Positions 52,151 through 60,731 of a stretch of 64,000 nt of DNA are shown in pieces. How positions within the stretch are numbered: position 1 is the first letter of the stretch; the number at the start of each line of letters is the position of its first letter. Source of the DNA: Legionella spiritensis (GTDB lineage Bacteria > Pseudomonadota > Gammaproteobacteria > Legionellales > Legionellaceae); the NCBI RefSeq assembly GCF_900186965.1, contig NZ_LT906457.1, positions 1,948,501-2,012,500 on the forward strand, in the 5' to 3' direction. Both the position numbers and the translations under genes were made by a program. The notes beneath the pieces are model-generated. The model was given only the letters and a program-made list of their open reading frames with translations, was not told the DNA's origin and ran no database searches.

Positions 52151-53092
52151 ATGGCAACACACACCATACACCTCATTACCCACGATGCTTGCCTGCGTCA
52201 TAATATGGGCGACGCCCATCCGGAATCCGCGGCCAGACTTGAAGCCATTTACAAGGAACTTGCAACGTCCCCTTTATCCTTGCGGTGGCACACGGCGCGA
52301 AAAATCGGGGAGAATCTGTTACTTCAGGCGCATGCCAAAGAGCATATCGAGAGGATCAAAGCGGTTGCCCCCTCACAGGAGTATTACTTTTTAGGCCCGG
52401 ATGTCACCATGAATCCGGCTACTCTAGACGCCGCGCGGTATGCGGCGGGCAGCATCATTGACGCGGTGGATCTGGTGTATCGGCAGAAAACAGAACCGGT
52501 TTTTTGTCTGGTAAGACCCCCGGGCCATCACGCCGAATATCATCAGGCCATGGGATTTTGTTTTTTCAACAACCTTGCCTGCGGCGTACTGTATGCGCTC
52601 AATCGATACGAAGCCACCCGTGTTGCCATCGTTGATTTTGACGTTCATCATGGCAATGGTACCCAGGATATTCTGAAGAACCATAGCAATGTCCTTTTTT
52701 GCTCTTCTTTTCAACATCCTTTCTATCCTTTCAGTCCGGTTATTACCGACCATCCGACTATCATTCATTTACCGTTGTCCGCAGGAACACGGGGGAATGA
52801 ATACCGGCAACGGTTTGAAGACACCTTTCTTTCCCGGCTGCAAGACTACAACCCGGACATTTTGTTTGTATCCGCCGGATTTGACGCTCACCACCTCGAT
52901 CCCATAGGCGGCTTGAATCTTGCAGAAGACGATTACTTCTGGTTGGGTGAAACCCTGGCAAGACTGGCCAATACCTGCTGCAACGGACGCATCATTTCAA
53001 CACTGGAAGGAGGCTACCATTTAAGGGCCTTAGCCAATTCCACCCACAGTTACCTGACCGGCATTTCCCAAGCGTGCCAACACATTGTGTAA
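52151..53092 (+). CDS. Histone-deacetylase-family metalloenzyme
   Basis: 313 residues of the arginase/deacetylase fold. RPPGHHAEYHQAMGFCFFNN carries the His pair and glycine loop, VAIVDFDVHHGNGTQDI the zinc Asp and His, LFVSAGFDAHHLDPIGGL the second zinc Asp, and STLEGGYHLRALA the end motif. All catalytic residues are present. Bacterial members act on acetylated polyamines or protein lysines. L. pneumophila has an exported member (LphD), but there is no direct sign of export here. Start ATG 52151. It lies 36 bases before the FMN glutamate-synthase-like gene and may share its transcript. Confidence 0.92.
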   Translation: MATHTIHLITHDACLRHNMGDAHPESAARLEAIYKELATSPLSLRWHTARKIGENLLLQAHAKEHIERIKAVAPSQEYYFLGPDVTMNPATLDAARYAAGSIIDAVDLVYRQKTEPVFCLVRPPGHHAEYHQAMGFCFFNNLACGVLYALNRYEATRVAIVDFDVHHGNGTQDILKNHSNVLFCSSFQHPFYPFSPVITDHPTIIHLPLSAGTRGNEYRQRFEDTFLSRLQDYNPDILFVSAGFDAHHLDPIGGLNLAEDDYFWLGETLARLANTCCNGRIISTLEGGYHLRALANSTHSYLTGISQACQHIV

Positions 53093-53128
53093 TTTTCATA
53101 TTTATACCTATAATCAAATATATACGCG

Positions 53129-54718
53129 TTGCTGACGGAGGTTTTTATGAGAGGGAAATGGTATGCGGGATTAGCCGTTATTGTGTTAGCCGTTGTTCTG
53201 ATACTTGTTATGATTGACAAAGCCATCTGGATATTATTCATCGCCATCCCTTTTGTATTACTCTGGATTTACGACGTCTTGCAAAAGGAACATACCATAC
53301 TACGCAATTTTCCCGTTTTGGGACATTCACGTTATATTCTGGAATTTTTCCGTCCTGAAATCCAACAGTACTTTATTGCTGATAACGAATCGGAGCGCCC
53401 TTTTAATCGGGAAATACGTTCCATTATCTATGAGCGGGCTAAAAATGTCCGGGATACCGTTCCTTTCGGTACCGAACGAGAAATTACCTCGGTTGGCTAT
53501 ACCTGGGTTCTGCATTCCCTGCAACCCAAGCATGTTTCGGAAGTAGAACCTCGAATTGTTGTCGGGGGACCTGACTGTAAAAAACCTTACAGCGCATCCC
53601 GCCTTAACATCTCGGCCATGAGCTTCGGATCGCTGTCGCCCAGGGCGATTATGGCGCTTAATAAAGGCGCTCAGTTAGGAGGGTTTGCCCATAATACCGG
53701 CGAAGGCGGTCTTAGTCCCTACCATTTACAAGGCGGTGATATTATTTTCCAGATTGGTACCGCTTATTTCAGCTGCCGTGATGAAGACGGCAATTTTGAT
53801 GAAGGGGAATTTAAAAAGGAGGCTAACCGTCCGGAAGTAAAAATGATCGAAATCAAGTTATCACAAGGCGCGAAACCTTCACACGGAGGGATCTTGCCCG
53901 CGGTTAAACTGACAAAGGAAATCGCGACTGTCCGCAAGGTGAAAATGGGGCATGACGTGATCTCGCCACCGGCACATACCGCGTTTGATTCTGCGAAAGG
54001 ATTACTGCAATTTGTCAAAAAACTGCGCGACATCACGGGCGGTAAACCCGTCGGATTTAAATTATGTGTCGGTCGTCGTGAAGAATTTTTAAGCATATGT
54101 AAAGCCATGCTTGATACCGGAATATTACCGGACTTCATCACGGTCGATGGCGCGGAAGGAGGAACCGGAGCCGCACCGCTTGAATACACCAATCGTGTCG
54201 GCGAGCCTCTGGAGTCTGCCTTGATTTTTGTACACAATGCTCTGGTGGGTATTAACGTCCGCGATAAAATCAGAGTGATTTGCAGCGGCAAAGTCGCGAC
54301 AGGTTATGACATGGTATCAAAAATTGCCATGGGCGCGGATATGTGCAACGCGGCACGTGCCATGATGATGGCGACAGGATGTATACAATCGAAGCAATGT
54401 AACGCCAACACTTGTCCTACAGGTGTGGCAACCCAGAACAAGCGTTTACAGCGTGGTCTGGTTGTTGACGTCAAAAAACATCGTGTTGCCAATTTTCATA
54501 ACAATACGGTCAAAAGTTTTTTGGAAATGGTCGGAGCAATGGGGCTTTGTAACCCAAGCGATCTCAAACCCGAGTATTTGATGAGGCGTATCAGCGAGGA
54601 ATCGGTGAAATCCTTTCGTGAAATTTATGACTATCTGGAGCCTGGGCAATTACTGGGTAAAAACATACCGGAAAGTTATAAACGGTATTGGGATCGTGCC
54701 CACCCGGATTCCTTCTAG
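53129..54718 (+). CDS. Membrane-anchored FMN-binding glutamate synthase family protein
   Basis: 529 residues. Two N-terminal membrane spans (GLAVIVLAVVLILVM and IWILFIAIPFVLLWIYD) precede a GltS-alpha-like (beta/alpha)8 FMN domain: RLNISAMSFGSLSPRAIM, HNTGEGGLSPYHLQGGD, SHGGILPAVKLTKEIA, VDGAEGGTGAAPLEY. CIQSKQCNANTCPTGVATQN carries the Cys residues of a 3Fe-4S cluster. Amidotransferase and GXGXG domains of true glutamate synthase are missing, so it is a stand-alone archaeal/YerD-type oxidoreductase with an unknown substrate. Its TAG stop (54716-54718) coincides with the start of a TAGGGCGTGT repeat. Confidence 0.92.
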   Translation: MLTEVFMRGKWYAGLAVIVLAVVLILVMIDKAIWILFIAIPFVLLWIYDVLQKEHTILRNFPVLGHSRYILEFFRPEIQQYFIADNESERPFNREIRSIIYERAKNVRDTVPFGTEREITSVGYTWVLHSLQPKHVSEVEPRIVVGGPDCKKPYSASRLNISAMSFGSLSPRAIMALNKGAQLGGFAHNTGEGGLSPYHLQGGDIIFQIGTAYFSCRDEDGNFDEGEFKKEANRPEVKMIEIKLSQGAKPSHGGILPAVKLTKEIATVRKVKMGHDVISPPAHTAFDSAKGLLQFVKKLRDITGGKPVGFKLCVGRREEFLSICKAMLDTGILPDFITVDGAEGGTGAAPLEYTNRVGEPLESALIFVHNALVGINVRDKIRVICSGKVATGYDMVSKIAMGADMCNAARAMMMATGCIQSKQCNANTCPTGVATQNKRLQRGLVVDVKKHRVANFHNNTVKSFLEMVGAMGLCNPSDLKPEYLMRRISEESVKSFREIYDYLEPGQLLGKNIPESYKRYWDRAHPDSF

Positions 54719-54900
54719 GGCGTGTTTCCATTTAGTTTTGCAAGGTGGTGTTGAACATTGCGCTCTATTTTTGTGTCATCCCCGCGAAGGCGGGGATCCA
54801 TTTTCATAATGGCGCGGCGCCACCAGACAGTTGGATTCCCGCCTTCGCGGGAATGACAGAACCTTGCAAAATGACATGAAAACCGTACAAAGAACCTAAT
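54716..54900. repeat. Composite repeat: TAGGGCGTGT end plus GTCATCCCCGCG dyad
   Basis: It starts TAGGGCGTGTTTCC within the preceding stop codon. About 60 bases in lies GTCATCCCCGCGAAGGCGGG and, inverted, CCCGCCTTCGCGGGAATGAC, a dyad type common in Gram-negative genomes. AAGGTGGTG/AACCTTGCAAAAT sequences flank the dyad as outer arms (GTTTTGCAAGGT and ACCTTGCAAAATGA). No matching ACACGCCCTA end is found, so the left-hand element is partial. Confidence 0.65.
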
Positions 54901-54975
54901 TTTGCCAGAATGATATCGTGAATTCATTTTTTGCAGACCGGACTACAATGGCAGCCCGGCAAAATACGTTCCCCC

Positions 54976-55830
54976 CTATAAACAACGACTATTCTCATAG
55001 TTATCGCAGTGATGAGCAAAATACATCCGCAACGGAGACGTGTATACCTTGGGCTCCTTATCCATAATGAATAACCTCTGTGGCCGCAATTCCACGAAGT
55101 TGGAGCTTTTCAACACGTAATAATACATACTGCCCGCATTGTGGAAAAACCATTTTTGCAGAAACGGCAATATCTTATCAGGATCATTGGAGTAAAAACG
55201 CTGACGAATATCCGTGATCAATTGCTTTGTCAGATCGTAATTACTGGAAAAATAGTGGGTTTGATTATCATGGCGATAGCGTGTCAATACCTGGCTGCTT
55301 CTATCCGCTTCCTCGCCGGCATCGATATCCATGGAAACGGCCACACCTTTTGCTTCTTCCACCTGAAACGTCGTTCCCAATAATTCACGCCCGTTATGTT
55401 CCGCCAGATAGGTTTGCAAATAGGCGACGGCTTTATCGTTTAAGGGATCAAAATAGCTGTTGATAGCAAATTGCGTCGCGTATTCCGTAGCCGGATCAAA
55501 ACCACAAAAAACCAGCGTGTTATAAAGGAATTGATCGGACGTGATTTTTCTATTAAAAAATTCATCGATGTCACCAAGTACCTCATCACAATAGCGGGAA
55601 GGATGAGCGAACTCTCCCCTGATACGAACGATTTGGGTAGGATAATTGCCATTCCGGATCAATGACTGGTGATTGCTCATCACCTCCTTGAGATTCGAGT
55701 ATTTTTTCACGACAGTATGTTTCCCGGCCGACGGAGCAGTCATCCGGATATCAAAAGACGTCTGTAACGATTCCGCATGTCCGGACAGGGACGCCGCCAT
55801 TAGTGACGCGGCAATGATTGAAATTTTCAT
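54976..55830 (-). CDS. Secreted protein of unknown function
   Basis: 284 residues with a signal peptide (MKISIIAASLMAASLSGHA, cleaved before ESLQT). The mature protein has Cys pairs (SRYCDEVLGD, LVFCGFDP; and HHCDNYENSRCL at the end), suggesting disulfides. Mixed alpha/beta, rich in Tyr and Asn; DEFFNRKITSDQFLYNTL and VAVSMDIDAGEEADRSSQVL are the least ordinary stretches. No catalytic motif is recognised. With LspD/LspE present it could be a type II secretion substrate, but that is speculation. Confidence 0.8.
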   Translation of the reverse strand: MKISIIAASLMAASLSGHAESLQTSFDIRMTAPSAGKHTVVKKYSNLKEVMSNHQSLIRNGNYPTQIVRIRGEFAHPSRYCDEVLGDIDEFFNRKITSDQFLYNTLVFCGFDPATEYATQFAINSYFDPLNDKAVAYLQTYLAEHNGRELLGTTFQVEEAKGVAVSMDIDAGEEADRSSQVLTRYRHDNQTHYFSSNYDLTKQLITDIRQRFYSNDPDKILPFLQKWFFHNAGSMYYYVLKSSNFVELRPQRLFIMDKEPKVYTSPLRMYFAHHCDNYENSRCL

Positions 55831-56109
55831 ATTTAATTCCTTTTAAAATGAGAAAAACTTCCCGACTCAAGAGCCAGCCGTCACTTCATACCCTGAACGA
55901 ATCGGCCGTCACTCATTATCCAGTTTACACAAAATCAGGATTCAAAACACAATCAATCCCTGTTGCCCCGTTCCTTTCAAAAAGTTCAATACAACTGAAT
56001 GGTCGCTCTGTGATCTTGATTCTCCAGGTATTGAAATGGTATTGTCTGATGGCTTTCTGATCAAATTAAGAACGCAACGTGAGTTTTTAAAAACTTTTCA
56101 GGATACTAT

Positions 56110-57453
56110 ATGGCCGAATTACAAGACAGATTTGACAGGGTTCGAGAAAATGTAAACGTTGCTTATAAACACCACCTTACCAGCCAATACAAGAAATGGT
56201 CGACTTCCGAATTCATTACCTGGCAAAAAAGCACCGCCGAGCTTTTTTTAAGCAACCTTATCCAGGGTGATAAAAGTGAAGTCGGACAAATAGGCACAAA
56301 AGGCAAAGCCATTCGTGAGGATATTGAAAAACTTGCCCAACTTCCCGAGCAATACCCCAAAGACGAAGATACGTTGGTCATAAACCCCCGTTCGGACGTG
56401 GAAGAGTTACGACAAAAAATCAGGAACGATATAGAAGGCTTATTTAAGCAACTGGATACGGAGTTGCAATATTTACCATCCGATAAAGAAGTCGATGAAG
56501 AGGAAGACTTTCTTAAGGAAGCCGAAACGTTTTTTAATGACAATACATTGGATACGCTCGATTCAACAGACGTCTCCCAAGACATAACGCAACAGTTTCA
56601 CGCATTAAAAACAAACATCTTTCTTTATGAGGGTCGATTACGTGCTAACCTGAGTAAAGTCATAAAACTGCTGGACGAACTCACAAGTTGTCTGGAAAAA
56701 TACGCGTTCACGGACAACGCGGCCTCACAGCCACTGTCCGAAGATGAAGAACAAGCCCTTTCCCGATTCATAACTCGCATGGAAGAGGCTTATCAACTAA
56801 TAACAGGCATCATGAATCATTACGATCAGAATGCGCCCGCGTTAAAACAACGATTTATAGACGCCGAGAAAACGCCCGTTATTAAAGCTGGAATGCTTGA
56901 ACTCGAGAAGAAACGCAAGGATTATCAGACTTTTAAAGAAAATGAATACAAAGGTATCAACCATTTTATAGAGAACAAAACCGTTTTTGACACGCTTGGT
57001 GAGTTTAAACAAATCATTCAAGGTCTGGAGACGAAACAACAAGACCTTCTCAAAAAATCAAAAAAACGATTCATCACGGCAAAAACCAGACGAAACTACG
57101 AAATTGCCAGCGAGGCCGCAGGTCTGCTATACAAAAAACTGAACGACGCAGGAGACGCTTTCTTTACCGAAAACCGCCCTCCTGCGCAGCATTATGTTTT
57201 GTTTAAACAAACCTGCGATGAAGCCATTAAGAAGGCGCGCCCAAAACTCGCCAGACACCGAGGATGGTCTGAAACGTTGGCTAATATCGCCTTTATTGTT
57301 TCATCTGTAGCGAGTCTTGGAATGGCTAATATTGCCAGAAAAGTGTACACCGGTGATCATCATTTTTTTAAACCGCCCAAAACCAAATCCGAACAATTGC
57401 TGGATGATATCGTTCAGGAGATCAGGCAATTGCCCGTAGAAGTTTGCGTGTGA
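56110..57453 (+). CDS. Coiled-coil effector candidate with a HRGW C-terminal module
   Basis: 447 residues, helical throughout; acidic and lysine-rich. DEEEDFLKEAETFFNDNTLD is a strongly acidic section near 135-160. Residues about 370-430 read FKQTCDEAIKKARPKLARHR, GWSETLANIAFIVSSVASL, then a short loop and HHFFKPPKTKSEQLLDDI. The pattern F..C..AI..ARP.L..HRGW...L.N......G........I...TG...FF is one I associate with the C-terminal part of several Legionella effector candidates. It is monocistronic. Function unknown; a short hydrophobic helix in the module (NIAFIVSSVASLGMANIA) might touch membranes. Confidence 0.8.
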   Translation: MAELQDRFDRVRENVNVAYKHHLTSQYKKWSTSEFITWQKSTAELFLSNLIQGDKSEVGQIGTKGKAIREDIEKLAQLPEQYPKDEDTLVINPRSDVEELRQKIRNDIEGLFKQLDTELQYLPSDKEVDEEEDFLKEAETFFNDNTLDTLDSTDVSQDITQQFHALKTNIFLYEGRLRANLSKVIKLLDELTSCLEKYAFTDNAASQPLSEDEEQALSRFITRMEEAYQLITGIMNHYDQNAPALKQRFIDAEKTPVIKAGMLELEKKRKDYQTFKENEYKGINHFIENKTVFDTLGEFKQIIQGLETKQQDLLKKSKKRFITAKTRRNYEIASEAAGLLYKKLNDAGDAFFTENRPPAQHYVLFKQTCDEAIKKARPKLARHRGWSETLANIAFIVSSVASLGMANIARKVYTGDHHFFKPPKTKSEQLLDDIVQEIRQLPVEVCV

Positions 57454-57480
57454 CGCAGGCTTTCCATTTTACCATTCCCC

Positions 57481-57698
57481 TAGGCTCTGTGAACAAAAAG
57501 GCCAATTGACACCATTTTTTTGCGAAAAGGCCGTAGCCCGTAAGGAGGCCTGCGGCCGTATTGCGGGTTTGATGTGCCAATTATGAACGTTATCCCGCAT
57601 TACGGCTTCGCCTTCATGACGGGCTACAAGACATTATTATTTGGTGTGCAACAATAGTTGCCTTGGTTTCGATCGGAAAAAATTGGTTCACAGAACCT
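57481..57698. mobile_element. Miniature inverted-repeat element carrying the GTAGCCCG palindrome
   Basis: Starts TAGGCTCTGTGAAC and ends GGTTCACAGAACCT, 217 bases, with the dispersed GTAGCCCG repeat at 57533-57627 and the same right-hand segment (CAACAATAGTTGCCTTG) as the 2675 element. A GACACGCCCTAA end of the other family follows immediately at 57701-57712, so elements have accumulated here as they have near hipA. Confidence 0.8.
57533..57627. repeat. Dispersed GTAGCCCG palindromic repeat inside a miniature element
   Basis: The short ~95-base form: GTAGCCCGTAAGGAGGCCTG to CGCCTTCATGACGGGCTAC. Nearly identical to 2724-2818. Confidence 0.85.
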
Positions 57699-57761
57699 GG
57701 GACACGCCCTAACTTTACCGGGCTGCCCCTTCGGCAGCCGAACCTGCGCAATTTGAACCAA

Positions 57762-60356
57762 TCATACGAGACCCGAAACGTGGTCTCCTTTCGGATCGAC
57801 ACGACATGCCCGGTGAGACAGGATGGCCTGCCCTGCCTTGAACAATTGGCCCGGTGTACCATGCTTGAGGGCGGGGTGTTGTTTCAATAAACCAGCTATA
57901 GGTTCGCCTTCGTCCAGTGCTTGTTGCAAGGCTTCGAGAGCGCGTTGCTGGCTGGAGGCTGAATAACCGGTCATAAAACGATAGCGGTGGTGAGAGTGTT
58001 CGCCTTTCGCAACCTTTATTCGTAAAAAAGAGATATGGTGTGCTATTAATTGTTTCACTATCCATGACCCTTGCTCACCTGCAATAGAGATATTTTTGTC
58101 CGCCAGACTGTTTATTAAAAGAAGATGGTTATTTTTCAACACCTGCCTCCGCTCATCCTTACCAAAACGAACATCATTTATAATAGAAAACAAAACGCGC
58201 GCAACCTCCCTGGCTCCGTTGATTTTTTCCGGATGCGAGATATTTCGGGTAGAAAAATGCAGCCAATCGTCAGACGGGGGAGCTGCTTTAATTAGGGATA
58301 TCACCTCTTTTGACATAAGCCCATACTCCAGCATCAAAAGGGCAACGGAAAATTGAGAGGATTCAGGAATCAGCTTTGTAATACCCTGTTTTTTGATCAT
58401 GAGCAAAGACTTTTTGGCAGAACCACGCTCAAACAATTCTTTATTTTCCCATATAAAATCGATAAATGCAGGAAGCAAATCGGGCTGTTTAGAAACAATC
58501 AACCAAAAGACGTCTTCACCGCGCATATTTCTTCCACAGAGGATCAGCTTTAAAGTATCGACTAGAAACGCATTTTTATTATCATTGAAAAAGTCAAGCA
58601 TTTTGCGACCCGCCTCGACACTATGGCATACCGCCAGGCTCAACACGTTCTCGTAATCCCAGTCTCGGTAACTGAAAATTAAATCTAAATAAAAAACGCT
58701 TATCAAATCCTGATGCCGGGCATACAATAGCAATAAATCACAAGCCACATCCGGCCGGTTTTTCATTGTTACAAGTAACAGACTATGTTCCAGCGTTAAT
58801 AATTTTTTTAATAACCGCTCTCCATAGAGGGATTCCGAATTATTACTTACAAACGCCATCCAGGGCAGAAAGTCGTGAGGACATCGCTTTAGAGAGTTTA
58901 AAAATGGCTTACATATCCCCGGAACAGCTATTTCCACAAGTGCTCTTCTAAGAATTTCCTCTAAAACGTCAGGGTTCAGATACTCTTTATTAGCCTCTAA
59001 AAAGCTTATCAAACCCGGCAACGCTTCCGCACCCTGGCCAAGAGTAATCAAGGCAATATTAGCTAGCAGAAAACCATCCCTGTCCATCAGCATTTTTTTT
59101 ATCGTTTCGCGTCCTATAAAATCCTTATGGCTCTCAAGGCAATCCAGAAATGCCGAAACAGCAGCAGGGTTAACCAGATTTTTTTGAGAATTAAATACGG
59201 CAAAAATGTCCTTTACCTTTTGCCTGTCAAGCTCTTCCATATGACGATTTAAAAAATGCAATAACATGACACTTTTTTTCTTATCCAGAAAAACGGATTT
59301 CAGCGATGTGGCCGGATGGTTTGACAGGCAGTCCATCAAAAACGGAAAAGCATCCTCTTTTGCATACAATTCATAATCCAGCGCTTCTGAAACATCCAAT
59401 AACCTGGGTCCATAGAAATCAATAACACCTTCCTCTACCAGAGTTACCCAGAAACAATACTGAATTAATGGCCAGTTAATATCCACAAGACGACAAAAAT
59501 CCCAGTCGCCATCCTCGTCGTAATAATCCTCTTTCAAGAAAAGCTGTTCCAGATAGCTCCAATCTGTTAATTGGTGCTCACCCTCAAAAGGAATACTTAT
59601 TATTTCGTTTAAATATTCACCCAGCATGGCATGGATTGTTTGAACTATCTGCGACATCGTGCCGGTGCCATAGCCCTGTTCATGATGACCAAGGTATCCG
59701 ACATTCATCAAGATACCGCGCAACTCATCACTTAAAAGCAAAGGCAATAACGCGGGCGTGTAATTTTTCCTGAATGTTTTGTTCAGGGCTACCCGAATCT
59801 GTCCCTCCGATAAACGACCTTCATAGATATCGCCGGCAAAATTAACCTCAACACCTAATCCGTCCGTAGCAGCAATGGCAGTTACCCGATTATTGGCATG
59901 GACTTCACCACTCAGGCTTGACGCCGTTTTAGTGACCAGATTTTGACGAACCCGGGTTAGTAGCTGGCTGAAAGTTTGCGGTATGTAAAAGCTTTGGGTT
60001 ATGGAACGGACACGGTTATGAAAACCCGGTATACATTTATCCGATTCTTCCTTTAATTTTGTGATCAGCGCTTTTTTTTCATCAGGAGACATCGGATGAA
60101 GTGTCTCGTTCAAATCACCGTTCAAACGCAAATAAATGAGTTTAAGCTCCGCACGCAATTGTTTTTTTAACGTGTATGAGGAATGTTTCCCTGCTTTTTT
60201 ATCAAAATAATTTCGCCTTTCACCGCATAATGTCGCCAATTGTTCCAAAAAATCGTCCGGAATCATATAATCAGTCAGCGAAATATCCTTACAAAAATCT
60301 GTCTCGAACGCCTTTTCCCTGTTAATAGCCGGATGAAATTTATAGCGAAACGGCAT
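57762..60356 (-). CDS. Large helical-repeat protein, effector candidate
   Basis: 864 residues, no signal peptide or membrane span. The N-terminal ~330 residues form a distinct domain (FHPAINREKAFETDFCKDIS start; GYLGHHEQGYGTGTMSQIV near 230). Residues about 340-740 look like helical repeats of about 35-45 residues, with recurring LPxFIDFIxxNKELF-type endings (PGLISFLEANKEYLNPDVL, PAFIDFIWENKELFERG, FLDCLESHKDFIGRETI). The C-terminal 90 residues (HHRYRFMTGYSASSQQRALE to TPGQLFKAGQAIL) form another module. Start ATG 60356. The protein belongs to no family I recognise; size, helical repeats and isolation between mobile elements resemble Legionella Dot/Icm effectors. Confidence 0.8.
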   Translation of the reverse strand: MPFRYKFHPAINREKAFETDFCKDISLTDYMIPDDFLEQLATLCGERRNYFDKKAGKHSSYTLKKQLRAELKLIYLRLNGDLNETLHPMSPDEKKALITKLKEESDKCIPGFHNRVRSITQSFYIPQTFSQLLTRVRQNLVTKTASSLSGEVHANNRVTAIAATDGLGVEVNFAGDIYEGRLSEGQIRVALNKTFRKNYTPALLPLLLSDELRGILMNVGYLGHHEQGYGTGTMSQIVQTIHAMLGEYLNEIISIPFEGEHQLTDWSYLEQLFLKEDYYDEDGDWDFCRLVDINWPLIQYCFWVTLVEEGVIDFYGPRLLDVSEALDYELYAKEDAFPFLMDCLSNHPATSLKSVFLDKKKSVMLLHFLNRHMEELDRQKVKDIFAVFNSQKNLVNPAAVSAFLDCLESHKDFIGRETIKKMLMDRDGFLLANIALITLGQGAEALPGLISFLEANKEYLNPDVLEEILRRALVEIAVPGICKPFLNSLKRCPHDFLPWMAFVSNNSESLYGERLLKKLLTLEHSLLLVTMKNRPDVACDLLLLYARHQDLISVFYLDLIFSYRDWDYENVLSLAVCHSVEAGRKMLDFFNDNKNAFLVDTLKLILCGRNMRGEDVFWLIVSKQPDLLPAFIDFIWENKELFERGSAKKSLLMIKKQGITKLIPESSQFSVALLMLEYGLMSKEVISLIKAAPPSDDWLHFSTRNISHPEKINGAREVARVLFSIINDVRFGKDERRQVLKNNHLLLINSLADKNISIAGEQGSWIVKQLIAHHISFLRIKVAKGEHSHHRYRFMTGYSASSQQRALEALQQALDEGEPIAGLLKQHPALKHGTPGQLFKAGQAILSHRACRVDPKGDHVSGLV

Positions 60357-60490
60357 AAACTTTCCTCATATAAAAATAAAACCCGGAGCGTCTGATTAAC
60401 CTGCAATGGCTTTGTTTAATAAATAACCAACTCCGAATGAATCGAATAGTATATCAAATGACTTAAAAAAATATGAAATTACAAGCATCG
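60357..60490. other. Promoter region of the 864-residue gene
   Basis: 134 AT-rich bases between the large gene and the 60491 element. No gene is visible. Any promoter for the large protein must lie here or inside the miniature element. Confidence 0.35.
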
Positions 60491-60731
60491 GCCAGGCCCA
60501 GGTTCTGTGAAAAAAATTAATTACGGCTGCAAAATTATCTCTTTTTTGTAGTGTTTCCTGTAGCCCGTCATGAAGGCGAAGCCGTAATGCGGGAAAACGT
60601 TCGCCCGAATAATCACTTGTGTTCCTGAGGCAATATTGGAGCATGAAACCCGCAATACGGCCGCAGGCCTCCTTGCGGGCTACGGCTTTTTACAAAAAAT
60701 GGTGACAGGACATTTTGGTTCACAGAGCCTA
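60491..60731. mobile_element. Miniature inverted-repeat element carrying the GTAGCCCG palindrome
   Basis: Ends GGTTCTGTGAA (left) and GGTTCACAGAGCCTA (right), about 240 bases, containing the long form of the dispersed repeat (60560-60683). The right-hand TA is part of the TAG stop codon of the HPPD-like gene (60729-60731 on the minus strand). The left flank has CA instead of TA, so it has drifted. Confidence 0.75.
60560..60683. repeat. Dispersed GTAGCCCG palindromic repeat inside a miniature element
   Basis: Long form: GTAGCCCGTCATGAAGGCGA, middle with GGAGCATGAAACCCGCAATA, right arm CCGCAGGCCTCCTTGCGGGC then TAC. Confidence 0.85.

Noticed and set aside
57614..58065. Minus-strand frames at the 3' end of the 864-residue gene
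   Set aside because: They overlap the large gene and a miniature element in other frames; Arg/Ser/Pro-rich composition typical of shadows.
60396..60644. 82-residue minus-strand frame
   Set aside because: Mostly encoded by the repeat at 60560-60683; no convincing ribosome-binding site.
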